Below are positions 1 to 10,121 of a stretch of 64,000 bases of DNA, piece after piece. A program made the position numbers and the translations under genes. Origin of the DNA: Marinomonas sp. THO17 (GTDB taxonomy: Bacteria > Pseudomonadota > Gammaproteobacteria > Pseudomonadales > Marinomonadaceae); assembly GCF_040436405.1 (NCBI RefSeq), contig NZ_AP031575.1, positions 562,501 through 626,500 of the forward strand, written 5' to 3'. The notes below the pieces were generated by a model. It saw nothing but the letters and a program-made list of their open reading frames with translations, was not told the DNA's origin and searched no databases. Positions within the stretch are counted from its first letter, which is position 1. The number at the start of each line of letters is the position of its first letter.

Positions 1-886
1 GCACCAAATCCGCCGGACCAGAACCGTCTAGGACAAAATGCGCATGACGTGTTGCTGCACAGTTTGGAATCATGGCAACAGGCAAAGAGGCCGCATGGGT
101 TGGATAATCCATGATTTTTACATCAAGAACGGTTGTAAGACCACCCAGACCTTGAGCGCCTATACCTAGATTATTGACCGCATCAAAGATAGCCAAACGT
201 AATTCTTCAACACGATTTTGTGGGCCACGCTCTCTTAGCTCATGAATATCAATTGGCTCCATCAGAGATTCTTTTGCCATCACCATGGCTTTTTCCGCGG
301 TTCCACCAATACCTATGCCCAACATGCCTGGCGGACACCAACCCGCACCCATAGTTGGAACGGTTTTCTTTACCCATTCAACAATGTCATCAGACGGATT
401 CAACATCGCCAATTTGGATTTATTCTCAGAACCGCCACCTTTCGCAGCCACATGAACTTCAACTGTATCACCAGGCACCACTTCCATATGAATAACAGCA
501 GGAGTGTTATCTTTCGTGTTTTTACGAGCACCAGCAGGGTCATCAAGAATAGATGCTCGAAGCACATTGTCAGGATGGAGATAGGCACGACGCACACCTT
601 CGTTAATCATATCCGCTACACTTTTAGTGCTTTGCCACTGGACATTCATACCAACTTTAACAAAAACCGTCACAATGCCAGTATCCTGACAAATAGGACG
701 CTTACCTTCAGCACACATACGAGAATTAATTAGGATTTGCGCCATAGCATCTTTTGCCGCTTGACTCTCTTCGCGTTCGTAAGCCTCATGAACCGCATTA
801 ACAAAATCTAACGGATGGTAATAAGAGATAAATTGCAGCGCATCCGCAACGCTATCAATCAAATCATCTTCTTTAATAATGCTCAT
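1..886 (-). CDS. Class I fumarate hydratase, partial (3' end off the left edge)
   Basis: Reversible hydration of fumarate to malate in the TCA cycle, using an oxygen-sensitive [4Fe-4S] cluster in the cytoplasm. I translated the minus strand by hand from the ATG at 886; it stays open to base 1, giving about 295 residues. Recognisable motifs are CQDTG (Cys66), the GGGSENKSK stretch, GAGWCPPGMLGIGIGG, GIGAQGLGGLTTVLD and DYPTHAASLPVAMIPNC, followed by ATRHAHFVLDGSGPA. These match the alpha half of the single-polypeptide (about 507-residue) Pseudomonas-type enzyme rather than E. coli FumA, which has a different N-terminus. The C-terminal beta domain lies outside the window. The start is supported by a purine-rich GGAGAGAAGC stretch just upstream on the minus strand. 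Tartrate dehydratase paralogues share the fold, but the motif match favours fumarase. Confidence 0.93.
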   Translation of the reverse strand, partial: MSIIKEDDLIDSVADALQFISYYHPLDFVNAVHEAYEREESQAAKDAMAQILINSRMCAEGKRPICQDTGIVTVFVKVGMNVQWQSTKSVADMINEGVRRAYLHPDNVLRASILDDPAGARKNTKDNTPAVIHMEVVPGDTVEVHVAAKGGGSENKSKLAMLNPSDDIVEWVKKTVPTMGAGWCPPGMLGIGIGGTAEKAMVMAKESLMEPIDIHELRERGPQNRVEELRLAIFDAVNNLGIGAQGLGGLTTVLDVKIMDYPTHAASLPVAMIPNCAATRHAHFVLDGSGPADLV

Positions 887-982
887 GCTTCTCTCCTGCT
901 GAGTATTATGAATGAATCAAAGATCGAAATGGTAAAAGATGCTGATCAGCAAAGAAAGGCTTAGGCAGGGATTTAACAAGAT

Positions 983-1015
983 ATACCCCTTATTATTATG
1001 GTGAATAAGGGGTAT
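983..1015. terminator. 12-bp perfect inverted repeat, probable terminator of the DUF2786 gene
   Basis: The arms ATACCCCTTATT (983-994) and AATAAGGGGTAT (1004-1015) pair perfectly around a 9-nt loop, just past the DUF2786 stop codon. The flanking T-runs are poor, so its efficiency as an intrinsic terminator is uncertain. It lies between two genes read in the same direction and may separate the DUF2786 gene from fumarase. Confidence 0.6.
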
Positions 1016-1031
1016 TTAGTAAGAATGATTT

Positions 1032-2714
1032 TTATTTGAGCTTCTTTTCCTGAGTAGCGCTTGGTTTTTGCACAGAATGTTGAATGTACTCTTCTAAAAT
1101 AGTAGCGGTAAACTTCTCTCGCTCTGGTAGAGAAACAATTCGCTCCGCCTCCCAGTTAATAAGACGAATAAAAACGGAATACTTCTTAATAAATTGGTAA
1201 CCAATATCGCGAACACCCACTTCATTCGCTTCCATTAAATACAAGACTTGCTCAAGATTTTTTTGCGTCTCAAACTGACCACCTTCACTGGCCGCCACCA
1301 AAAGTCGTTGAATTTGCTGAATTGGATTTTCATTAACTTTAGAATCTTTCTTACCATGACCAGAAGTTAAAAATTTATCCAGCATTTCTTCAGTATAACT
1401 TTCTCTTGCCTGCACATCCGTAATTTGAGCAGATTCACGCTCCAACAAACGAATAAAAAGACTCTTATTTTTAATGTCAGAAAACTCAAGATCCTTTAAA
1501 GACAAGCCATTCTCTTCCATAATTTCAATAACATTTTCATAAGAACCGCTGGCCTCTTCGCCTGACGATACTGCCAACATAAGCTGACGACGCAATTCAT
1601 GCATAATCTTCGCAGCACGATAATCCTCTTTGCGTTGCAGATGCTGCTGAAAAGCTTCTTTATTTTGTTCCAGTGCCTTACTAACGGAATCAAACCCTTG
1701 AATCGCTTCCTGCTCATCATGAAGACGATCCATGCGAATTTTATTACAGCTGGCCTCCCAAGCTTCATAGGATTTTGCTCGCGCCTGAAAGGCACGCTCT
1801 ATGGCTTTCTCAAAACTCAATTCAATTCGAGCGCGCTCAGCACGTTCAACAATTTCTTCTTGCTCATGCTCGTGACGTTTTTGCTTTTTAAGCTGAAGGT
1901 TCTCCTGCGCGAGTGACAACTGAGTTTGCAAATCATCAATATCTGATTGCACCTTAGCTTCATCAAAATCCGCTAATTTTTCATACACCTTTGACCAATA
2001 AGCATCTTCAGCAAATGGCACACTCGGATCACTGGTTGAATATTGCGTTTTTAATGTTTCACCAAAATCTGATGACGCAGGACGAAAGGCTTGAGCTGCA
2101 TCAATCACATTATCATTGGAATTATTATGTGAGACGGAGTCTGCATCATCAAAACCACTTTCAGACTTTTGCTCACTGTCAATAGAGTCTTTTGAAGTCA
2201 TTGGTTCAATCACCTCTTCCTCAACATCTTGATCATGGTTAGATGTTTGTTCATCCATAATATCCTCATTACTGATGACAGCCTCTCGTTCAGCAACAGA
2301 ATTCCTCTCAAGATCGTCTTTTTCAATTTCTTGATGAGTAGTTTCTGTCGGCTTTTGCTCCATTTCTGCCATATCATCTAAAATGGTTCGAACTGATTCA
2401 TACGCACGATCCGGATCAACACTTGTGTTTTTTTCACTGAAACGACGCTTGTACACAGAATCAGCAGAAGATGTTTTTTTATGCACTGCATCCTTCGCAT
2501 ATTTTGGAGAACCACCTCCCCAACTTACACGGTATAACATAGCAGAGTCGCACAGTTGCAAAATAGGCAACTCACGCTGGGCAATAGAATATTGCCTGAT
2601 CAGGGACTCCGCATGACGAAGAGCAAGATTGGACTCACTAGCGTTACTGGAAGTGGCAAGGTTCAACAGCTTCACCAACTTCTGTATGACTTTTTTTCTT
2701 CTGCGTGTACTCAT
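1032..2714 (-). CDS. DUF2786 N-terminal domain protein with coiled coil and duplicated C-terminal module
   Basis: Function unknown. Residues about 8-45 (KKVIQKLVKLLNLATSS, then a RHAESLIRQYSIA stretch) resemble the DUF2786 helical module. Residues about 90-240 are acidic and low-complexity, likely disordered. Residues about 245-375 are charged, Gln/Glu/Lys/Arg-rich and predicted by eye to be coiled coil. The tail carries two related copies of a roughly 77-residue unit at about 374-450 and 468-545, sharing the patterns [E/V]IMEENG / YLMEANE, then [S/K]xSxFIRL and an E-R/E-x-x-T-x-x-[ML]L[DE][KE][FY] ending. There is no signal peptide or membrane segment, so a cytoplasmic protein is expected. 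It is 57 bp downstream of the divergently unrelated HIT gene, also on the minus strand, and may be cotranscribed with it. DUF2786 proteins have no established biochemical role. Confidence 0.75.
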   Translation of the reverse strand: MSTRRRKKVIQKLVKLLNLATSSNASESNLALRHAESLIRQYSIAQRELPILQLCDSAMLYRVSWGGGSPKYAKDAVHKKTSSADSVYKRRFSEKNTSVDPDRAYESVRTILDDMAEMEQKPTETTHQEIEKDDLERNSVAEREAVISNEDIMDEQTSNHDQDVEEEVIEPMTSKDSIDSEQKSESGFDDADSVSHNNSNDNVIDAAQAFRPASSDFGETLKTQYSTSDPSVPFAEDAYWSKVYEKLADFDEAKVQSDIDDLQTQLSLAQENLQLKKQKRHEHEQEEIVERAERARIELSFEKAIERAFQARAKSYEAWEASCNKIRMDRLHDEQEAIQGFDSVSKALEQNKEAFQQHLQRKEDYRAAKIMHELRRQLMLAVSSGEEASGSYENVIEIMEENGLSLKDLEFSDIKNKSLFIRLLERESAQITDVQARESYTEEMLDKFLTSGHGKKDSKVNENPIQQIQRLLVAASEGGQFETQKNLEQVLYLMEANEVGVRDIGYQFIKKYSVFIRLINWEAERIVSLPEREKFTATILEEYIQHSVQKPSATQEKKLK

Positions 2715-2771
2715 AAAGCAAAATTCCAGTTAGGCAAGGTCACTTCAAAAATTCTAACAAGACAGCATTAA

Positions 2772-3215
2772 CTAATAATACAGCTCTGCATCATCACTGG
2801 GTAATTGCAAATCATCACTTAGCAATACTTGTACCTTCTGCAAAATCTCAGCCAACTTTTCCTTAGAATATGGAACTGCAGGAAATTTCCCCCAAATAGG
2901 CTCAGGCCAGCAAGAATCCGTGTCATAACGCACAATATGATGAAGATGCAGTTGTGAAACTTGATTACCTAGGGCGGCAACATTTAATTTAGTAGCGGTA
3001 AAAGCATCGTGCAAAGTTTCCGCTAGGAGGCAACTTTCTGCCATTAATGTATGACGATCCTCCTCAACCAATTGATAGATTTCGGTTATGCCTTTGCGCC
3101 TTGGCACTAAAATAAACCAAGGAAATTGAGCGTCATTGATCAGCCTTAACTCACACAGAGAAAAATAGCCCACCAATACGGAATCTCGTTGCAGCACAGG
3201 ATCTAACTGAAACAT
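2772..3215 (-). CDS. HIT domain protein
   Basis: A 147-residue member of the histidine-triad superfamily, whose members hydrolyse or transfer nucleoside phosphoramidates and related nucleotide conjugates. The triad region is QLHLHHIVRY (His90, His92, His93), followed by a WPEPIWG tail. The Gln in place of the first triad His is, as I recall, normal for a proteobacterial subfamily with QLHxH signatures; the His-phi-His core that holds the catalytic histidine is intact. The N-terminal part contains the usual strand segment PWFILVPRR. The substrate cannot be inferred. The gene sits just upstream of the DUF2786 gene in the same direction and is divergent from the SMP-30 gene, with 85 bp between the start codons. 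Confidence 0.85.
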   Translation of the reverse strand: MFQLDPVLQRDSVLVGYFSLCELRLINDAQFPWFILVPRRKGITEIYQLVEEDRHTLMAESCLLAETLHDAFTATKLNVAALGNQVSQLHLHHIVRYDTDSCWPEPIWGKFPAVPYSKEKLAEILQKVQVLLSDDLQLPSDDAELYY

Positions 3216-3300
3216 CTTTACATCTTCCTATTTACAAAAAAGCCAATCATAAGCACTATAGCACCCTATTTTTAAAAACACTCAGTGACTCGGAGCTTCC

Positions 3301-4170
3301 ATGACTGATATGCAGTGTGTCATTAATGCACAAGCAAAATTAGCCGAATGCCCACGTTGGGATGAACGCACTCAAACCCTTTACTTTGTCGATATTGATT
3401 CCTTTGTACTATACGCCTACGACACACAATCTAAAAGCCTAAAGCAACGTAAATTCAACGAAGAAATTGGTTGCTTTTCGCTAACGCAAAATAATGGTTT
3501 TATCGCCGCCTTCCGTTCTGGGGTTTATACTTTTAAGGATTTTGACGCTGAACTGGAAACTTACTGGTTAGCTGACTATGACCAACAAACCACTCGCTTT
3601 AATGATGGCCGTTGTGATGTCAAAGGTCGTTTCTTAGCTGGTACCATGTATTCTCCAAAAGATGCTTTCAAAGGTGCATTACACCAATTCAGTAATGGAC
3701 AACAAAAAATACTGGATCAAGCCGCTTGGACATCAAATGGCTTAGCTTTTTCCCCTGATAGCAGCATAATGTATTACTCAGACACACCAAATCATGTTGT
3801 TTACCAGTTCGATTACGATATCGAAACAGGGGAAGCCACCAATAAGCGTGAATTCATCCGTTTCCCTCATGGCAAGGGTCGCCCCGATGGAGCAGCAGTT
3901 GATGCCGAAGGAAACTATTGGTCAGCTTTATATCAAGGCCAAAGAGTGGTTAAAATCAGCCCAAATGGCGACATTCTAGGGGAATATCCTGTACCAGCAC
4001 ACTATCCTACTATGGTTGCTTTTGGCGGACCTGATATGACGACACTGTTTGTCAGCACTTGCCGAGCAGCACAAAGTGAAGAAGAACTGCAAAAATACCC
4101 ACAAGCAGGGGGCATTTTTGCGCTACAAACGTCCGTCAAAGGGCAAGTTGAGCCACGCTTTGCTGGCTAA
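3301..4170 (+). CDS. SMP-30/gluconolactonase-family (LRE) hydrolase
   Basis: Six-bladed beta-propeller enzyme family that usually opens sugar lactones with a divalent metal. Family signatures are AECPRWDERTQTLYFVDI near residue 16 (the metal-binding Glu), RFNDGRCDVKGRFLAGTM (Asn-Asp near 100), TSNGLAFSPDSSIMYYSD (Asn near 147) and GRPDGAAVDAEGNYWSA (the Asp that completes the metal site). At 289 residues it has the usual length. There is no signal peptide, so it is probably cytoplasmic. No sugar dehydrogenase or transporter gene is adjacent, so the particular lactone (gluconate, arabinonate or galactonate type) cannot be named. It is followed 39 bp later by proS in the same direction, though a functional link is not apparent. 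Confidence 0.9.
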   Translation: MTDMQCVINAQAKLAECPRWDERTQTLYFVDIDSFVLYAYDTQSKSLKQRKFNEEIGCFSLTQNNGFIAAFRSGVYTFKDFDAELETYWLADYDQQTTRFNDGRCDVKGRFLAGTMYSPKDAFKGALHQFSNGQQKILDQAAWTSNGLAFSPDSSIMYYSDTPNHVVYQFDYDIETGEATNKREFIRFPHGKGRPDGAAVDAEGNYWSALYQGQRVVKISPNGDILGEYPVPAHYPTMVAFGGPDMTTLFVSTCRAAQSEEELQKYPQAGGIFALQTSVKGQVEPRFAG

Positions 4171-4209
4171 TTTCAATTTTTTATCGATTATATAAAGAAC
4201 ATACATACT

Positions 4210-5937
4210 ATGCGCGCAAGCAACTATTTATTCTCTACCTTACGTGATGCCCCAACCGATGCGGTTGTAACCAGCCACCAACTCATGGTACGTGCTGGTA
4301 TGATTCGCCAGATTTCCAAAGGTCTTTATACTTGGCTTCCTACTGGCGTGAAAGTGTTTCGCAAAGTCGAAAGCATTGTCCGTGACGAGATGCAGAAAGC
4401 CGGTGCACTTGAAGTCATCATGCCTGGCGTACAGCCTGCTGAACTTTGGCAGGAGTCTGGCCGCTGGCAGAAATATGGGCCAGAACTATTACGCCTGAAA
4501 GATCGTCATGATCGCGACTATTGCGTTGGACCTACTCACGAAGAAGTCATTACTGAATTGGCGCGTAACGAATTAACCAGCTATAAGCAGTTGCCCATCA
4601 ACTTTTTCCAAATTCAGACCAAATTCCGCGATGAAGTTCGTCCACGTTTTGGTGTTATGCGTTCACGGGAATTCAGCATGAAAGACGCTTACTCATTCCA
4701 CGTTAACCCAGAATCCCTGAATGAAACCTATGATGTGATGCATCAAGCCTACTGCAACGTATTTGATCGCATCGGTTTAGATTATCGTCCTGTTCGTGCT
4801 GACACGGGTAGCATAGGGGGCGCTTACTCTCATGAATTCCACGTTCTCGCTGATTCTGGGGAAGACGACATTGCGTTCAGCGATAGCTCAGACTTTGCTG
4901 CTAATGTTGAGCTAGCAGAAGCCATCTGTCTGAAAGAAAAAGCCGATCCTGCCAGCGAATCACTGGAAGAAGTTTTCACTCCTGACTGCAAAACCATACA
5001 AAAAGTGGCTGATTTTTTAAATCTGGATGTGACCAAAACGGTTAAAACCATGCTAGTCAAAGGCATTGATGAAAAAGAGCAAGAAACCATAGTGGCGCTT
5101 GTCCTTCGCGGTGATCACAATATAAATGAGCTAAAAGTGGAAAAACTGGATGGCATTGTGTCGCCTTTTGAATTTGCCAGTGAAGCCGACATTATTAAGC
5201 AGATCGGCTGTACGCCGGGTTCTATCGGACCAAAAGGTTTAAAAGAAAAAGGCATTCGCATCATTGCGGATCGCTCTGCAGCTGTGATGTCTGATTTCTG
5301 TGCCGGAGCCAATAAAGACGACTACCACTTTACTGGCATCAATTGGGAGCGCGATTGCCCTGAATTTGAAGTTGCCGATTTGCGTAATGTGGTAGAAGGA
5401 GATCCTTCTCCCGATGGGCAAGGCACTATTGTGATCAAGCGCGGCATTGAAGTGGGCCATATTTTCCAACTCGGACAACAATATGCTCAAGCTCTTAACG
5501 CCAGCGTTCTTGATGAAAACGGCAAAGCACAAATTATGCACATGGGTTGTTACGGCATCGGGGTATCTCGTATCGTTGCTGCCGCCATTGAGCAGAACTT
5601 TGATGAAAAAGGCATTTTGTGGCCTGAAAGCATCGCCCCGTTTGATGTGGCTATTGTGGCAATGAATTACGACAAATCAGAAGCCGTACGCGAAGCCTGC
5701 GAGACACTTTATCAAGAGCTAACAACCAAAGGCTTAGATGTATTACTGGATGACCGCAAAGAACGCCCCGGCGTTAAATTTGCAGATTGCGAGTTACTCG
5801 GTATCCCCCATCGCTTTGTTGTTGGTGATAAAGGTTTGGCAAACAATACACTAGAGTACAAAAATCGTGCTCAAGGTGAAAACCAAGACATCGCCCTAGA
5901 TCAAGCTTGCGACTTCATACTGTCCATAAAGAAATAA
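4210..5937 (+). CDS. proS: Prolyl-tRNA synthetase (bacterial type with editing insertion)
   Basis: Charges tRNA-Pro with proline. At 575 residues it is the long bacterial class II ProRS. The N-terminal catalytic core has motif 2 (residues near 140-160, [18 protein letters not shown]) and the [19 protein letters not shown] segment. The central YbaK/INS editing domain (about 230-390) clears mischarged Ala-tRNA-Pro. The core resumes with [11 protein letters not shown] (motif 3), and the C-terminal anticodon-binding domain contains [20 protein letters not shown]. No disruptions are seen. A strong hairpin terminator follows directly, so proS may end the transcript, or partly read through into arsC 61 bp downstream. 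Confidence 0.98.
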   Translation: MRASNYLFSTLRDAPTDAVVTSHQLMVRAGMIRQISKGLYTWLPTGVKVFRKVESIVRDEMQKAGALEVIMPGVQPAELWQESGRWQKYGPELLRLKDRHDRDYCVGPTHEEVITELARNELTSYKQLPINFFQIQTKFRDEVRPRFGVMRSREFSMKDAYSFHVNPESLNETYDVMHQAYCNVFDRIGLDYRPVRADTGSIGGAYSHEFHVLADSGEDDIAFSDSSDFAANVELAEAICLKEKADPASESLEEVFTPDCKTIQKVADFLNLDVTKTVKTMLVKGIDEKEQETIVALVLRGDHNINELKVEKLDGIVSPFEFASEADIIKQIGCTPGSIGPKGLKEKGIRIIADRSAAVMSDFCAGANKDDYHFTGINWERDCPEFEVADLRNVVEGDPSPDGQGTIVIKRGIEVGHIFQLGQQYAQALNASVLDENGKAQIMHMGCYGIGVSRIVAAAIEQNFDEKGILWPESIAPFDVAIVAMNYDKSEAVREACETLYQELTTKGLDVLLDDRKERPGVKFADCELLGIPHRFVVGDKGLANNTLEYKNRAQGENQDIALDQACDFILSIKK

Positions 5938-5945
5938 CCAAAGCA

Positions 5946-5971
5946 ACGCCATTCTTTTGAGTGGCGTTTTT
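5946..5971 (+). terminator. Intrinsic terminator after proS
   Basis: A hairpin of AACGCCATTC with GAGTGGCGTT (one G-T pair, TTTT loop) is followed by a T-run. It lies 8 bases after the proS stop and before the arsC start. Confidence 0.8.
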
Positions 5972-5998
5972 CTTTCAAACAGATTAAGTGATACAAAT

Positions 5999-6343
5999 AT
6001 GACCACTATTTACCACAATCCACGCTGCTCTAAATCCAGACAAACCTTGGCACTTTTAGAGGAAAAAGGCATTCAAACTCAAGTAAGACTCTATCAAAAA
6101 GACTTATTAAGCAAAAAAGAGCTTGATCAGCTTATCATTCAGCTTGGCATTCAACCACTTGACCTTATGCGCACCAAAGAAGCGGCATACAAAGAACTTG
6201 GCTTAAACAAAGACAGTTCAGATGAAGAGCGCATTCAAGCTATGCTGGACAACCCAAGCTTGATTGAGCGTCCTATTGTTGTTCATAACGGCAAAGCCAA
6301 ATTAGGCAGACCACCAGAGAATGTACTGGAACTTTTCTCATGA
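5999..6343 (+). CDS. arsC: ArsC-family arsenate reductase (glutaredoxin-dependent type)
   Basis: Thioredoxin-fold protein of the ArsC/Spx superfamily; the family reference enzyme reduces arsenate to arsenite with glutathione and glutaredoxin. From the ATG at 5999 it has 114 residues. The catalytic Cys10 sits in NPRCSKSRQ, and the three arginines that bind the oxyanion in the family appear as Arg58 (LMRTKE), Arg91 (ERPIVV) and Arg104 (KLGRPPE). A longer reading frame with a TTG start at 5957 exists, but it begins inside the proS terminator, so the ATG is preferred. The last four bases overlap the wrbA start (ATGA), indicating translational coupling. No arsR or arsB is nearby, so a role in general redox or arsenate defence rather than a dedicated ars operon is likely. 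Confidence 0.92.
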   Translation: MTTIYHNPRCSKSRQTLALLEEKGIQTQVRLYQKDLLSKKELDQLIIQLGIQPLDLMRTKEAAYKELGLNKDSSDEERIQAMLDNPSLIERPIVVHNGKAKLGRPPENVLELFS

Positions 6344-6945
6344 ATGCCAGCACAATGCCTTATGTTCTAATTCTATTTTACAGTCGCCATGGCTCCATCG
6401 CAGAAATGGCCAAACACATTGCCCGCGGCGTGAATAAAGTGTCTGGAATTGAAGCCAAGATACGTCAAGTAGCAAACGTATCCAGCAACACTGAAACCAG
6501 CGAGCCAGCAATTCCCGAACAAGGTGCACCTTATTGCACTTTGGATGAGTTAAGCGATTGTGCTGGTTTAGCGTTAGGTTCGCCATCCTACTTTGGCAGT
6601 ATGGCAGCACCACTCAAGCACTTCATTGATCAAACGTCGACCTTGTGGATGACGGGACAATTAATAGACAAGCCAGCCTGTGGCTTCACGAGCGCCAGCA
6701 CCATGCATGGTGGTCAAGAACAATGCTTATACAGCATGATGACGCCACTTATTCACCATGGCATGATTTGGCTTGGCCTCCCCTACAAAAACAAAGAACT
6801 GATCAGTACCACCGGTGGCGGAACACCCTATGGCGCGAGCCATTTAGCCAGCAGCACACAAGAAAACTCTCTCACCAAGGAAGAACAAGCTTTGTGTGAG
6901 GCGCAAGGTGAACGCATTGCAAGAATGGCGCTAAAGCTAGTCTAA
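6340..6945 (+). CDS. wrbA: WrbA-type NAD(P)H:quinone oxidoreductase
   Basis: Flavodoxin-fold FMN enzyme that reduces quinones by two electrons, avoiding semiquinones. The N-terminal FMN phosphate loop is YSRHGSIAEMAKHIARG (residues about 14-30). Other family marks are LGSPSYFGSMAAPLKHFID, which binds the isoalloxazine, FTSASTMHGGQE, and a C-terminal STTGGGTPYGASH segment typical of WrbA. At 201 residues the length fits. It overlaps the arsC stop by 4 bp; the arsC-wrbA pairing is known from pseudomonads, where a small DUF2069 membrane protein often follows. That third gene is absent here, and a bidirectional terminator comes next. Confidence 0.93.
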   Translation: MNASTMPYVLILFYSRHGSIAEMAKHIARGVNKVSGIEAKIRQVANVSSNTETSEPAIPEQGAPYCTLDELSDCAGLALGSPSYFGSMAAPLKHFIDQTSTLWMTGQLIDKPACGFTSASTMHGGQEQCLYSMMTPLIHHGMIWLGLPYKNKELISTTGGGTPYGASHLASSTQENSLTKEEQALCEAQGERIARMALKLV

Positions 6946-6980
6946 CCAACACAAACCTCCCACAATTGAAAAATAGTCAC

Positions 6981-7018
6981 AAAAAAGCGCCAATCATTTA
7001 TATGAATGGCGCTTTTTT
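6981..7018. terminator. Bidirectional terminator between wrbA and cysB
   Basis: GCGCCA (6987-6992) pairs with TGGCGC (7007-7012), flanked by an A6 run on the left and a T6 run on the right. It can therefore terminate both converging genes. Confidence 0.85.
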
Positions 7019-7035
7019 ATTGGACAGATATGTAA

Positions 7036-8117
<1,082 letters not shown>

Positions 8118-8879
8118 ATGGAATTTATCTGGTTCATTTTTGCAGGTGCAGTAGTTGGCTTAGCCGTTGGTATAACGGGTGTTGGTGGTGGCTCATTAAT
8201 GACACCTCTGTTGTTATTATTTGGTTTCCCGCCCCACATCGCAGTCGGAACAGATTTACTTTATGCTGGTATAGCGAAAAGTACCGGTGTTGCCATGCAT
8301 GCAAAACGCGGCAATGTAAATTGGCGCATTGTTATTGCTATGGCTGCGGGAAGCCTACCTGCCTCTATCATCACAGTTTTTTTGTTATCTCAATTTGAAA
8401 AGCCAGACCATTACCAAGACATCTTAACAACCACTTTAGGATTGATGCTAACACTCACCGCAATCGTTGTATTGTTTCGCAAAAAATTGATTCAAACTTT
8501 CAATCTCAGCCTTAACCATGATCAAAGTACCAAGTTAATATTTGTCTGTGGTTTTATATTAGGCATCCTGGTCACATTGACTTCTGTCGGAGCTGGCGCA
8601 CTTGGCACAGCCATTATGATGATCTTATTTCCTTTGATGCGCGCCAAAAATATTGTCGGTACAGACTTAGCGCATGCGGTACCACTTACTTTAGTCGCAG
8701 GTATTGGTCATATATTTCTTGGCAATGTCGATTACTTGTTGCTAATGGCACTCTTAATGGGATCCATTCCTAGCATCTATTTAGGCACACGAATTGCCAG
8801 TCATGTTCCCAATAATGTGCTGCAACCTATATTAGCCAGCGCACTTCTTTCATTTGGCGTAAAATATCTGTTTTTTTAA
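8118..8879 (+). CDS. TauE/SafE-family membrane exporter (probable sulfite exporter)
   Basis: Polytopic inner-membrane protein of 253 residues with about eight hydrophobic segments. It begins with the family pattern GAVVGLAVGITGVGGGSLMTP (first repeat) and a matching TLTSVGAGALGTAIMMILF in the second repeat, typical of PF01925. Members export sulfite, sulfoacetate or related organosulfonates, and several are under control of CysB or sulfide-sensing regulators. Its position divergent from cysB supports a sulfur oxyanion substrate, but the substrate is inferred rather than read from residues. No ATPase or partner subunit is adjacent. Confidence 0.88.
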   Translation: MEFIWFIFAGAVVGLAVGITGVGGGSLMTPLLLLFGFPPHIAVGTDLLYAGIAKSTGVAMHAKRGNVNWRIVIAMAAGSLPASIITVFLLSQFEKPDHYQDILTTTLGLMLTLTAIVVLFRKKLIQTFNLSLNHDQSTKLIFVCGFILGILVTLTSVGAGALGTAIMMILFPLMRAKNIVGTDLAHAVPLTLVAGIGHIFLGNVDYLLLMALLMGSIPSIYLGTRIASHVPNNVLQPILASALLSFGVKYLFF

Positions 8880-8972
8880 TAAGAAAATGCTCTGAAAAAG
8901 GTTCATTCAAAATAAAAAAAAGTATATGGTTGTCCGCCATAATTAAAATGCAGCAAGCAGGAATCCCCCGCA

Positions 8973-10049
8973 ATGAGTAACAAGCGTCTTGAAGACCTAA
9001 ATATCGCCTCTTTTCATTCTTTGGTTACCCCAGTTGAATTAAAAAAAGAGTTGCCTATCAGTGAAGCCATCAGCAACCATGTTGCTGAGTCTCGCGATAC
9101 CATCAAAAACATCATGGATGGAAAAGATCACCGTCTAGCAATTGTCATTGGCCCTTGCTCTATCCATGATCCAGAAGCCGCTTTAGATTATGCAAAACGC
9201 TTAAAAGCGCTTTCCGAAAAACTAGACGACACCCTATATATCATTATGCGCGCGTATTTTGAAAAGCCTAGAACCACTGTGGGCTGGAAAGGCTTAATTA
9301 ATGATCCTAACCTAGACGGTACTTTTGATATCGACAAAGGCATTCGCATTGGTCGCAAATTGCTGATAGATCTTGCTGAATTAAGTCTACCTTTAGCGAC
9401 AGAAGCCCTCGATCCAATCTCACCTCAATATATTCAAGATTTGATTAGTTGGTCAGCTATTGGGGCTCGTACCACGGAGTCACAAACCCACCGCGAAATG
9501 GCTTCGGGTTTATCGGGTCCAGTAGGGTTTAAAAACGGTACTGATGGCAGTATGACGGTAGCGGTGAATGCCATGCAATCTGTATCGCACGGTCACTCTT
9601 TCTTAGGTATTAACGAAAACGGCCAAGTTAGCATTGTAAATACCAAAGGTAATGCTTACGGACATTTAGTACTTCGTGGTGGCAATGGTCAGCCTAACTA
9701 TGACGCCAAAAATGTTGCCATGAGCGAAGCAGCGTTAAGCAAAGCTAAGCTAAAACACAATATCATGGTGGATTGCTCACACGAGAATTCCAATAAGCAA
9801 CCTGAACGTCAGGTCAAGGTAATGGAAGACGCCACTCAGCAAATTTTGACTGGTAACCAGTCCATTATGGGTCTGATGATAGAAAGCAATATTGGCTGGG
9901 GCAACCAAAAAGTACCTGCTGACATAAGCCAACTAGAATACGGTGTTTCTATCACTGACGCTTGCATCGATTGGCAAACCACAGAAGAAGCATTAACCAC
10001 TATGGCCACCGCCTTACGTGATGTGTTGCCAAAACGTCAACGCCAATAA
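8973..10049 (+). CDS. 3-deoxy-7-phosphoheptulonate (DAHP) synthase, class I
   Basis: First step of the shikimate pathway: phosphoenolpyruvate plus erythrose 4-phosphate to DAHP. The 358-residue AroF/G/H-type enzyme shows IGPCSIHDPEAALDYAKRL (metal-binding Cys), YFEKPRTTVGWKGLINDP, GARTTESQTHREMASGLS, GPVGFKNGTDG and MVDCSHENSNK, then the C-terminal metal ligands near SITDACIDW. The N-terminal extension of about 45 residues is the part that carries feedback inhibition in this family. Whether it answers to tyrosine, phenylalanine or tryptophan cannot be settled by eye, so no isozyme symbol is given. I see no TyrR-type box in the 93-bp upstream gap. Confidence 0.96.
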   Translation: MSNKRLEDLNIASFHSLVTPVELKKELPISEAISNHVAESRDTIKNIMDGKDHRLAIVIGPCSIHDPEAALDYAKRLKALSEKLDDTLYIIMRAYFEKPRTTVGWKGLINDPNLDGTFDIDKGIRIGRKLLIDLAELSLPLATEALDPISPQYIQDLISWSAIGARTTESQTHREMASGLSGPVGFKNGTDGSMTVAVNAMQSVSHGHSFLGINENGQVSIVNTKGNAYGHLVLRGGNGQPNYDAKNVAMSEAALSKAKLKHNIMVDCSHENSNKQPERQVKVMEDATQQILTGNQSIMGLMIESNIGWGNQKVPADISQLEYGVSITDACIDWQTTEEALTTMATALRDVLPKRQRQ

Positions 10050-10071
10050 AGCGAAACTAAACTTTGGTCAT

Positions 10072-10100
10072 AAAAACGCGAACATCAGTTCGCGTTTTTT
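10072..10100. terminator. Bidirectional terminator between DAHP synthase gene and nfuA
   Basis: AAAAACGCGAAC (10072-10083) pairs perfectly with GTTCGCGTTTTT (10088-10099) around an ATCA loop, with A and T tracts on both sides. It serves both converging genes. Confidence 0.9.
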
Positions 10101-10121
10101 ATGTAAACCAGAATAATCCAG

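Noticed and set aside
242-733. Plus-strand open frame of 163 codons antisense to fumarase
   Set aside because: It is His/Thr-rich with no recognisable domain and lies wholly opposite a clear fumarase reading frame.
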